From JANQRZ01 sp965215165 (GTDB taxonomy: Bacteria; Bacteroidota; Rhodothermia; Rhodothermales; JANQRZ01), in NCBI GenBank assembly GCA_965215165.1, contig CBDCCX010000006.1:1116001-1180000 (forward strand): a stretch of 64,000 nucleotides of DNA, given 5' to 3'. The notes below the pieces were generated by a model, which saw nothing but the letters and a program-made list of their open reading frames with translations, had not been told where the DNA came from and made no database searches. A program made the translations under genes and the position numbers. Positions within the stretch are counted from its first letter, which is position 1; each line of letters begins with the position of its first letter. Shown piece after piece: positions 43,668 to 50,726 of this stretch.

Positions 43668-44947
43668 GCCGCCCGGTCGCTGCGGCGGACCTCGTCGGGC
43701 GACGCGGTGGCGTCCTGGCTGCTCCAGCAGTGGGCCTCGGCGATGCAGAGACACTGGTGGCAGCGGACCGTCCGGTTGCGCGGCTTGCGCCGGGGGAGCG
43801 ACGGGATCGGCTGCGGCAGCGCGCTCACCGCGCCGTCGCCCTCGCCCGGCCGCGCCGAGGCCACCTGCGCGGCGACGGCCTCGGCTAGGGCCTCGATGAA
43901 GAGCGGGTGGCTGTTGAGCCCGCGCGTGACCTCGTAGTGCTCGATCCCGAACGCCTCGGCCTCCTCGCGGACCTCGATGTCCAGCTCGAACGCCGTCTCG
44001 ACATGATCGCTGACGAAGGCGACGGGGATCACGAGCACGGCCTTCACGCCCGCCTCGGCCAGGGCCTCGAGCTTGTCCGGCGTGCTCGGCGTGAGCCACT
44101 CGGCCGGGCCGACCTTGCTCTGGAAGGCGACGTGGAACGGGCGGTCCTCCTGCTCGGCGCGGAGGTCCATCACCGTCTGCACGGTCGAGTGGACGAGGCA
44201 GCAGTACGGATCGCGGCGCTGCTTCATCTCCTTGACCGGCGTCCCGTGCGCGGAGAACAGGAGGTGGACCCGGTCGCGGACGCTGTGCGGGAAGCGTTGC
44301 AGCCCCTCGCAGATGCGCTCGTCGATGGCCTTCGCGTAAAGCGGGTGCGCGGCGTACTCGTACACCAGCGAGGTCGGGCGCTCAGGCATCTCGCCGGCCT
44401 CCTCGAGCGCCTTCCAGTAGACCAGCGACGCGCCGGTCGTGGTTTTGGAGTACTGCGGGTAGAGCGGGAGCAGCACCACCTTGGTGATTCCGTCGGCTGC
44501 CATCTGCTGGGCGCAGTCCTCGCTCGACGGCTTCCAGTAGCGCATCGCGATGTAGGTGCGGAAGCGCGCGCTGGTGAGCGCGCCGTAGCGCTCGTTGAGG
44601 CGGGCCTCGAGGGCGGCGGCCTGCTCGCGCGTGAGCTGGTTGATGGGCGAGTTGCCGCCGATGAGCTTGTAGTCCTCGCCGACGGACTGCGCGCGCTTCT
44701 TGGCGATGAACCGGCTGAGCCAGTGGCGGGGCCGCTTCGGGAGCGGGATGTCGATGATCGCCGGGTCCATGAACAGGTTGTAGAGGAACGGCTCGATGTC
44801 GGCCTCGCCCATCGGCCCGCCGAGGTTCATCATCACCACGCCCACTCGGTCCCCCGGCTCCACGGCGACCGGTTCCTGGGGGTAGTACCCGCCCGTGATG
44901 AGCCGCTCGTCGTAGGTGTAGACCTTTAGGAACTCGCGTGGCGTCAT
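43664..44947 (-). CDS. hemH: Ferrochelatase with C-terminal Cys-rich extension
   Basis: 427 residues, against ~320-350 for typical bacterial enzymes. The chelatase core includes VGVVMMNLGGPMGEADIEPF, LIGGNSPINQLT, MRYWKPSSEDC, VVLLPLYPQYSKTTTGAS, catalytic His234 in LLFSAHGTPVKEM and VIPVAFVSDHVETAFELDIE. It inserts Fe2+ into protoporphyrin IX (or coproporphyrin). The C-terminal tail past ~370 ends in Cys396-x2-Cys399-x-Cys401-x5-Cys407 (RCHQCLCIAEAHC), a possible [2Fe-2S] or zinc site; animal and some bacterial ferrochelatases carry a C-terminal cluster with different spacing. Overlaps the following methyltransferase gene by 4 bp. Confidence 0.95.
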   Translation of the reverse strand: MTPREFLKVYTYDERLITGGYYPQEPVAVEPGDRVGVVMMNLGGPMGEADIEPFLYNLFMDPAIIDIPLPKRPRHWLSRFIAKKRAQSVGEDYKLIGGNSPINQLTREQAAALEARLNERYGALTSARFRTYIAMRYWKPSSEDCAQQMAADGITKVVLLPLYPQYSKTTTGASLVYWKALEEAGEMPERPTSLVYEYAAHPLYAKAIDERICEGLQRFPHSVRDRVHLLFSAHGTPVKEMKQRRDPYCCLVHSTVQTVMDLRAEQEDRPFHVAFQSKVGPAEWLTPSTPDKLEALAEAGVKAVLVIPVAFVSDHVETAFELDIEVREEAEAFGIEHYEVTRGLNSHPLFIEALAEAVAAQVASARPGEGDGAVSALPQPIPSLPRRKPRNRTVRCHQCLCIAEAHCWSSQDATASPDEVRRSDRAA

Positions 44948-45087
44948 AACCCTTTCTCGAAATGCTCCCTGCCGATGAGCGCGCTGCTACCGGTTGAGCG
45001 GCGTGCGCCGCTGGAGTCAATTAAGCCAAACTCCGACGCCACCGTTCCGCCGCCGGCTCGAAGTTTCGGTGAGTTGTCCGACGGCCT

Positions 45088-46071
45088 TTAGGACCTAGCG
45101 GGGTCTTCGCTTTTCCCCTCGACCCCGAGCCAGTCGTGAGGCCGGAAGAAGGCGAGCGCCTCGGCCTCGGGCGTGCCGGGCGCGGCGTGGCGATCGTAGT
45201 CCCAGCGGACGACCGGCGGCAGGCTCATCAGCACGCTCTCGGTCCGCCCGCCGGTCTCGAGCCCGAACCGGGTCCCCCGATCGAAGGCGAGGTTGAACTC
45301 GGCGTAGCGCCCGCGCCGGAGGGTCTGGAAGTCGCGCTCGCGCTCGCCCCAGGGCTGGTCCTTGCGGCGTTCGACAATGGGGACGTAGGACGACAGAAAG
45401 GCCCGCGCGGCCTGCCGGACGAAGAGGAACGCGCCCTCGGGGTCATCGCGGAGGTGGTCGAAGAAGATGCCCCCGACGCCGCGCGTCTCGTCGCGGTGCG
45501 GCAGGAAGAAGTAGGCGTCGCACTGCCGCTTGAAGGTGCGGTAGTCGGCCACCGCGTGCTCGTCGCAGACCCGCTTCCAGACGCCGTGGAAGTGCTCGGC
45601 GTCGGCGCGCTCGGGATAGGTCGGGGTGAGGTCCGCGCCGCCACCGAACCACTGGTCGGCCGGGGCTGCGGGGTCGTCGCCGAGGGCGAAGTAGCGGAAG
45701 TTGGCGTGGACCGCTGGGACGTAGGGGTTGCGCGGGTGCATCACGAGCGAGAGGCCGGTGGCGAAGAACGCGCCCTCCCCGATCCCGAGCCGCTCGGCCA
45801 TCGGGGCGGGCAGGTGCCCGTGGACGGCGGAGGTGCTGACGCCGCCTTTCTCCCAGACCTCGCCGCCACCGATCACGCGGGTCAGACCGCCGCCGCCGCC
45901 CGGCCGCTCCCACCGGTCCGCCCCGAAGCTTGCGGCCCCGTCGATCCGCTCGAAGGTCTGGCAGATGTGCCCTTGCAGCGCCTCGACGAATCGCTGCACC
46001 CGGCCACCGAGGGCGACGTCGGGGCGCGGGTTCTGGCGAAGCCGCTCGGCGCGGCGGTGGTCGTCGGCCAT
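45088..46071 (-). CDS. hemF: Oxygen-dependent coproporphyrinogen III oxidase
   Basis: 327 residues. HemF hallmarks: GGGLTRVIGGGEVWEKGGVSTS, TGLSLVMHPRNPYVPAVHANFRYF, QWFGGGADLTPTYP, FFLPHRDETRGVGGIFFDHL and GRYAEFNLAFDRGTRFGLETGGRTESVLMSLPP. It decarboxylates two propionates to give protoporphyrinogen IX using O2, which shows that the cell makes heme aerobically through the protoporphyrin route. It lies between hemE (upstream, 69 bp) and hemH (downstream, 140 bp) on the same strand. The 140-bp gap holds no clear promoter. Confidence 0.97.
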   Translation of the reverse strand: MADDHRRAERLRQNPRPDVALGGRVQRFVEALQGHICQTFERIDGAASFGADRWERPGGGGGLTRVIGGGEVWEKGGVSTSAVHGHLPAPMAERLGIGEGAFFATGLSLVMHPRNPYVPAVHANFRYFALGDDPAAPADQWFGGGADLTPTYPERADAEHFHGVWKRVCDEHAVADYRTFKRQCDAYFFLPHRDETRGVGGIFFDHLRDDPEGAFLFVRQAARAFLSSYVPIVERRKDQPWGERERDFQTLRRGRYAEFNLAFDRGTRFGLETGGRTESVLMSLPPVVRWDYDRHAAPGTPEAEALAFFRPHDWLGVEGKSEDPARS

Positions 46072-46140
46072 CGGGTAGCGGTCAGGCGTGGGTGGTGAAG
46101 TGTGGGTCGTGGAGCGTCTCCACGCTCCGCGAATCTTTCC

Positions 46141-47220
46141 CTACGAACCATACTCCTGTACGGCCTCGACGAACGCGGCGAGGTGGTCGGGGTCGTGGTC
46201 GGGGTGCATCCCGTGACCGAGATTGGCGATGGTGCCTTCGGTGCCGAAGCCGTCGAGCATCTCCCGAACGGCGGCGCGGATGGCGGCGGGCGAGCCGTAG
46301 AGCGCGGCCGGGTCGAGGTTGCCCTGGAGCGCGGCGCGGTCGCCGGCGATGGCGCGGGCGGCGGCGGGCAGGATGGTCCAGTCGAGGCCGACCACGTCGT
46401 AGGCGCTCGCCGCGAGGGCGTCGAGGGCGTAGTGCGCGCCGCGCGCGAAGACGATCAGCGGCGTATCCGGGTGCAGCGCCTTGAGCCGGTCGGCGACCTG
46501 GGTCAGGTACGGCAGCGCGAAGGTGGTGAACTGCACCGGCGAGAGGAGGCCGGCCCACGAGTCGAAGACTTGCAGCGCCTGCGCCCCGGCCTCGGCCTGC
46601 GCCGCGAGGTGGTCCACGACGGCATCGGTGACGGCTTGCAGCAGCTCGTGGCTGGCCTCGGGGTGCGCCCAGAGCCAGGCCTTGCTCTTGGAGAACGTCT
46701 TGCTCCCGCCGCCCTCGATCATGTACGCCGCCAGCGTCCACGGCGCGCCGGCGAACCCGATCAGCGGGCAGCGCCCCCCGAGCACGCGCCGGGTCAGCGA
46801 CACCGCCTGGTAGACGTAGCCCAGCTCGCGCTGCACGTCGGGCGTATTCAGGCGGTCGAGGTCGGCCGGCCCGGCGAGAGGATCGGGGAAGTGCGGGCCT
46901 CGGCCCTTGACCATCTGCACCTCCAGCCCGAGCGCTTGGGGGACAACCAGGATGTCGGAGAAGATGATCGAGGCGTCGAGCGGGAAGCGGCGCAGCGGCT
47001 GGAGCGTGACCTCGCAGGCCAGCTCCGGGGTGCGGCAGACGGTGAAGAAGTCGTGCTCGGCCCGGATGGCCTGGAACTCGGGGAGGTAGCGCCCGGCCTG
47101 GCGCATCACCCAGACGGGCACGCGCTCGACGGCCTCCCTCCGTGCGGCGCGGAGGAGGAGGTCGTTCTTGAGCGGCGGGTGCGCGTCGGTGGCGGCGGGC
47201 GAGGCGGCAGGGTCAGGCAT
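46141..47220 (-). CDS. hemE: Uroporphyrinogen decarboxylase
   Basis: 359 residues. The N-terminal signature ERVPVWVMRQAGRYLPEFQAIR, then SIIFSDILVVPQALG, GFAGAPWTLAAYMIEGGGSK and DSWAGLLSP, and near the end LQGNLDPAALYGSP and LGHGMHPDHDPDHL. It removes four carboxyls from uroporphyrinogen III to give coproporphyrinogen III. The start ATG at 47220 overlaps the end of hemD by 8 bp. Confidence 0.97.
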   Translation of the reverse strand: MPDPAASPAATDAHPPLKNDLLLRAARREAVERVPVWVMRQAGRYLPEFQAIRAEHDFFTVCRTPELACEVTLQPLRRFPLDASIIFSDILVVPQALGLEVQMVKGRGPHFPDPLAGPADLDRLNTPDVQRELGYVYQAVSLTRRVLGGRCPLIGFAGAPWTLAAYMIEGGGSKTFSKSKAWLWAHPEASHELLQAVTDAVVDHLAAQAEAGAQALQVFDSWAGLLSPVQFTTFALPYLTQVADRLKALHPDTPLIVFARGAHYALDALAASAYDVVGLDWTILPAAARAIAGDRAALQGNLDPAALYGSPAAIRAAVREMLDGFGTEGTIANLGHGMHPDHDPDHLAAFVEAVQEYGS

Positions 47221-47947
47221 GGGCGAGGGGATGAGCAATGGCGGAGACGAGGGCAGCAGGCGTCGGCTCGGCGGCGACGGCAGCGGCGGGGTGGCCGGCG
47301 TCACGGAGGGCGGCGGCGGTGGTCGGTCCAATCGCGGCGCGGGCGATGCGTTCCCACGGGAAGCCGGACGCGGCGAGCGCGGCCTCGACCCCGGACGGGC
47401 TGAAAAACGCGACCCACGCCGGCGGCGACGCGGCCAGCCCCTCGAGCGCTGCCGGCTCGGGAATCGTGCGGTAGACGACAAGCTCCTCGACCGGCACGGC
47501 GGCAGCGCAGAGCCGGTCGGGGAGCGCGTCGCGGCGGCGGTCGCCGCAGAGGAAGAGGAGCGGAGGCGAAAACGGTCCTGCAATAACAGCTTCAGCGATG
47601 TGCGCGGCCAGGGCCTCGCCCTCCCCCGCTCCGTCGCCCTCCGGCCTCAGCCCCACGGTGCGCGCCGCCGCGGCCGTCGCCGGCCCGACGACGAAGGCGG
47701 GCTTATCCCCCCAGCCTGCCGGCAACGGCCCGGCGCGCTCCATCGCCTCGGCCGCGCGCGGACTCGTCAGGACCAGCCCGCCGAAGTCAGCAGGCCTCGC
47801 CAGCCGCTCGCGCAGCGCCGCCCCGTTCACGAACTCGAACCGGAGCACCGGCACGCACCGCGCCCGGAAGCCGGCCGCCTCGAACGCGGCAACGTAGGGG
47901 TCCGGCTCGTCGGGCTGCCGGAGCAGCAGGATACGTGGGCGAGGCAT
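47213..47947 (-). CDS. hemD: Uroporphyrinogen-III synthase
   Basis: 244 residues. The family diverges strongly, but the two-lobed pattern is visible: ILLLRQPDEPDPYVAAFEAAGF at the start, LTSPRAAEAMERAG with FVVGPATAAAARTVGL in lobe one, and FLCGDRRRDALPDRL, PVEELVVYRTIPEP, VAFFSPSGVEAALAASG and IGPTTAAALRDAG in lobe two. It closes and inverts ring D of hydroxymethylbilane. Position between hemC and hemE confirms it. The start ATG at 47947 is ~80 bp from the palindromic repeat that separates it from hemC. Confidence 0.9.
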   Translation of the reverse strand: MPRPRILLLRQPDEPDPYVAAFEAAGFRARCVPVLRFEFVNGAALRERLARPADFGGLVLTSPRAAEAMERAGPLPAGWGDKPAFVVGPATAAAARTVGLRPEGDGAGEGEALAAHIAEAVIAGPFSPPLLFLCGDRRRDALPDRLCAAAVPVEELVVYRTIPEPAALEGLAASPPAWVAFFSPSGVEAALAASGFPWERIARAAIGPTTAAALRDAGHPAAAVAAEPTPAALVSAIAHPLAHA

Positions 47948-48026
47948 GATTGGAGAATTGCGGTGGGGCAGACACCCCTCGTTCGGTTTGCGGTCACTCG
48001 CTTCGCTCGCTCGCGGCGGCACCGAA

Positions 48027-48051
48027 CTGTCCCCCTCGTCGAGGGGGACAG
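48027..48051. repeat. Dispersed palindrome, copy B (CTGTCCCCCTCGTCGAGGGGGACAG), inside the hem operon
   Basis: A perfect 12-bp inverted repeat around a single T, followed by CTTTTCG and later AGCAGGGGGTC. It lies in the 163-bp gap between hemC and hemD, both leftward, so it may act as an intra-operon attenuator or processing site. Copies A and C are at 32779 and 56678. Confidence 0.75.
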
Positions 48052-48110
48052 CTTTTCGATTCGTGAGCGTAGGGGCGCAGCCCCGGAGCGATGGATCGGA
48101 AAGCAGGGGG

Positions 48111-49052
48111 TCACGTCAGCCGCACGTCGGGCGGGTGGAGGTGGCGGATGGCGTCGAGGATATCCCCGGCACCGCCCGCGAGGAGGCGCTCGGCGAGGTC
48201 GATGCCGAGCCGTCCCGCCTCCGCCGAGGGACCGGAGACCGCGTCGCGGACCAGGCGCGACCCGTCGAGCGCGGCCACGGCTCCGTCGAGGTGCAGCTCC
48301 CCGCCTTCGGCTCGAGCCCACGCGGCGACCGGGACCTGGCAACCGCCCTCGAGGCGGCGCAGCAGCGCCCGCTCGGCGGTGACGGCGGCGGTCGACGCGG
48401 GGTCAGCGAGCGCGGTGCCGAGGGCGGTGACGGTCTCACGGTCCCCCTCGGCGCAGACGATCCCGAGCGCGCCCTGCCCGACGGCCGGCAGCATGACGTC
48501 TGGGTCGATCCGCTCGGTGATGCGCCCCTCCAGACCGAGCCGAAGGAGGCCGGCCGCCGCGAGGATGATCCCGTGCCAGTCCGACGCGTCGAGCTTGGCG
48601 ACTCGGGTCGGGACGTTCCCGCGAACGGGGACGACGCGGAGGTCGGGCCGCCACGCCAGAAGCTGCGCCTGCCGCCGGAGCGACGAGGTGGCGAGCGTCG
48701 CGCCTGCCGGCAGACCGGCCAGGCTCCCGCCGAGCTCGGGGTGGGCGACGAAGGCGTCCCACGGCTCGGCGCGGGCGGTGACGGCGGCGAGGCGGAGCCC
48801 TTCGGGCAGCGCCGTCGGGAGGTCCTTGAGCGAGTGGACGGCGAGGTCGATCCGGCCGTCGAGGAGGGCGCGGTCTAGCTCGTGCGTGAAGAGCCCCTTG
48901 TCGCCGATCTCGGCGAGCGGCACGTCGAGGATGCGGTCGCCCTTCGTCGTGAACGTGACGATCTCGGCGTCGTGCCCGGCGGTTCTCAGTCGGTCGGCGA
49001 CGTGCTCCGCCTGCCAGAGGGCGAGGGCGCTACTGCGGGTTCCGATCTTCAA
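48111..49052 (-). CDS. hemC: Hydroxymethylbilane synthase (porphobilinogen deaminase)
   Basis: 313 residues. KIGTRSSALALWQAEHVADRL, TKGDRILDVPLAEIGDKGLFTHELDRALLDG, IDLAVHSLKDLPT, SSLRRQAQLLAWRPDL, VRGNVPTR and the dipyrromethane-cofactor Cys238 in LEGGCQVPVAAWA. It joins four porphobilinogens into hydroxymethylbilane. No ATG is available near the expected start; the TTG at 49052 gives the standard MKIGTRSS beginning and overlaps the hemA end by 23 bp, implying coupled translation. Confidence 0.95.
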   Translation of the reverse strand: MKIGTRSSALALWQAEHVADRLRTAGHDAEIVTFTTKGDRILDVPLAEIGDKGLFTHELDRALLDGRIDLAVHSLKDLPTALPEGLRLAAVTARAEPWDAFVAHPELGGSLAGLPAGATLATSSLRRQAQLLAWRPDLRVVPVRGNVPTRVAKLDASDWHGIILAAAGLLRLGLEGRITERIDPDVMLPAVGQGALGIVCAEGDRETVTALGTALADPASTAAVTAERALLRRLEGGCQVPVAAWARAEGGELHLDGAVAALDGSRLVRDAVSGPSAEAGRLGIDLAERLLAGGAGDILDAIRHLHPPDVRLT

Positions 49053-50505
49053 GCTGATCCCCCATCTCGTGTGCGGCCTGCGCAGGCCGGGGCGCGTGGT
49101 CGACGGGGCAGCCCGGCGCGTCGGAGGCCATGCTCGCGGGCGCTCCGCTCTCGGACGTCTCGTCGCAGTCGGGGCGGGCGAAGACATGGCTGAGGAAGCG
49201 GATGCCGCGCGCGAAGTCGAGGCTCTCCGGCTCGGTGCTCTTGAGGCGGACGACCGGCACGGCCAGGACCTTCTGCATGATCGACCGAGTGAGCCGGTCG
49301 AGCTCCTCGGCGTCGGTGCCGGTGAAGCGCCACGCGTGGCGCTCGATCTCCTGGCGGCGGATGGCCTCGAAGGTGTCGCGGAGGGCCTGGATGGTCGGCT
49401 GGAGGGCCTCGTGGTTGAAGACCCACGCGACGAACTCGGCCAGGGCCTCCTGGCAGATCGCCTCGGCGGCGGGCTCGGCGGCGGCCCGCGACGCGGTCGT
49501 CGCGTCGCGCCAGCGGCTGAGCCGGTCGAGGTCGAGCAGGGTGACGCCCGGCAGGTCGGCGACGGCAGGGTCCACGTTGCGCGGCACGGCAACGTCGATG
49601 ACCAAGCGGGGTGCGGAGCGCGCCGGCAGGCGGTCGGCCCACAGGACCGGCTCGGCCGCGCCCGAAGCGACGAGGATGAGGTCGGCGTCGGCGTCGTGCC
49701 GGTCGGCCCAGTCGAGCACCTCCGCGCCGACGAGCGAGGCGGCGGCCTCGGCCCCAGCGCGGGAGCGGTTGGCGACGGTCAGCGCCGCGCCCTCGGCGGC
49801 GAGGCTGCGGAGCGCGGCCACGCCCATCTCGCCGGTGCCGAGCAGCAGCACGCGCTGGCCCACCAAGCCCCGGCCAGCCTCGCCGACCGGTGTGCCCTCG
49901 ACCCGTGCGGCCTCGACACCTGTGTCCTCGACACCTGTGTCCTCGACACCTGTGTCCTCGACCGGTGTGGCCTCGCCACGTATGGCCTCAAAGTGCAGGC
50001 GGGCGGCGCGGACGGCCAGGCTCGAGATCGACGCCGCCCCCTCGTACAGCCCCGTCTCGGTGCGGACGCGCTTGGCCGCGCGGAACGCCGCGTGCATCAG
50101 CCGGTGCTCGAGCGGCCCGACGGCGTCGGCCTCGACGGCCACGCGGTAGGCGTCCTTGAGCTGCGCCAGAATCTGCGCGTCGCCGAGCACCTGCGACTCC
50201 AGGCCGGAGGCGAGGCGGAGGACGTGGAGCACCGCCGCCTCGTCGGTGAGCGCGAAGGCGTGGCCCTCGGGCCAGGGCGCGCCCGCGCTGACGCTGAGCG
50301 CCGCCCGCACCGTCGCCACGTCCGCCTCGTACCCGAAGACCACGGCCTCGGTGCGGTTGCACGTCGAGAGCAGCACCACCTCCGCCCCGTCGGAGAGCCG
50401 GAGCAGGCCGTAGAGACGCCGCCGCGCCGCCTCGTCGAGCGCGAACGCTTCGCGCACCGCGACGGATGCGGTTTCGTGGCTAAGTCCGAACGCGTGGAAG
50501 GTCAT
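49030..50505 (-). CDS. hemA: Glutamyl-tRNA reductase
   Basis: 491 residues, longer than the usual ~420. Catalytic domain: GLSHETASVAVREAFAL and Cys49 in LLSTCNRTEAV; LASGLESQVLGDAQILAQLKDAY. NADPH domain: RVLLLGTGEMGVAALRSLA and DVAVPRNVDP; C-terminal dimerisation helices contain MQKVLAVPVVRLK. It reduces Glu-tRNA to glutamate-1-semialdehyde, starting the C5 heme pathway. The extra length comes from a 15-bp minisatellite in the linker (residues ~173-208: repeated VEDTG) and a ~60-residue C-terminal extension containing CPVDHAPRPAQ. It is the first gene of the hem cluster. Confidence 0.96.
   Translation of the reverse strand: MTFHAFGLSHETASVAVREAFALDEAARRRLYGLLRLSDGAEVVLLSTCNRTEAVVFGYEADVATVRAALSVSAGAPWPEGHAFALTDEAAVLHVLRLASGLESQVLGDAQILAQLKDAYRVAVEADAVGPLEHRLMHAAFRAAKRVRTETGLYEGAASISSLAVRAARLHFEAIRGEATPVEDTGVEDTGVEDTGVEAARVEGTPVGEAGRGLVGQRVLLLGTGEMGVAALRSLAAEGAALTVANRSRAGAEAAASLVGAEVLDWADRHDADADLILVASGAAEPVLWADRLPARSAPRLVIDVAVPRNVDPAVADLPGVTLLDLDRLSRWRDATTASRAAAEPAAEAICQEALAEFVAWVFNHEALQPTIQALRDTFEAIRRQEIERHAWRFTGTDAEELDRLTRSIMQKVLAVPVVRLKSTEPESLDFARGIRFLSHVFARPDCDETSESGAPASMASDAPGCPVDHAPRPAQAAHEMGDQLEDRNPQ
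49884..49988. repeat. Seven 15-bp tandem units inside hemA
   Basis: Units on the plus strand: CGACCGGTGTGCCCT, CGACCCGTGCGGCCT, three identical CGACACCTGTGTCCT, CGACCGGTGTGGCCT and CGCCACGTATGGCCT. In HemA they encode a 5-residue repeat (VEDTG and variants) in the linker before the NADPH domain, so expansion keeps the frame. Period and core resemble the repeat at 10212-10286. Confidence 0.9.
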
Positions 50506-50726
50506 GCGAGGGAGGCGTGCGTGCGATCCCCGGAGCATACCACCGTGCCTCGCTGGACGAGTTGAAAAGAGGTTGAAAGGCGAGAATGGCCCGCCGCCCG
50601 GCAAAGCCGTCAGCGGCGTAGCTTCGGGTCTCACCAATCCCTCGCTCGATGGACCCCGCCGCTGTCGCCGCGCGCCGTGCGTCACCCCCGCCTACGAGGC
50701 CACCGAGGCGCTACCGCGCTGCCGCG

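Noticed and set aside
49884..49988. Repeat array considered as a CRISPR
   Set aside because: Units are 15 bp, contiguous and without spacers, and they are translated in frame within hemA; no cas genes nearby.
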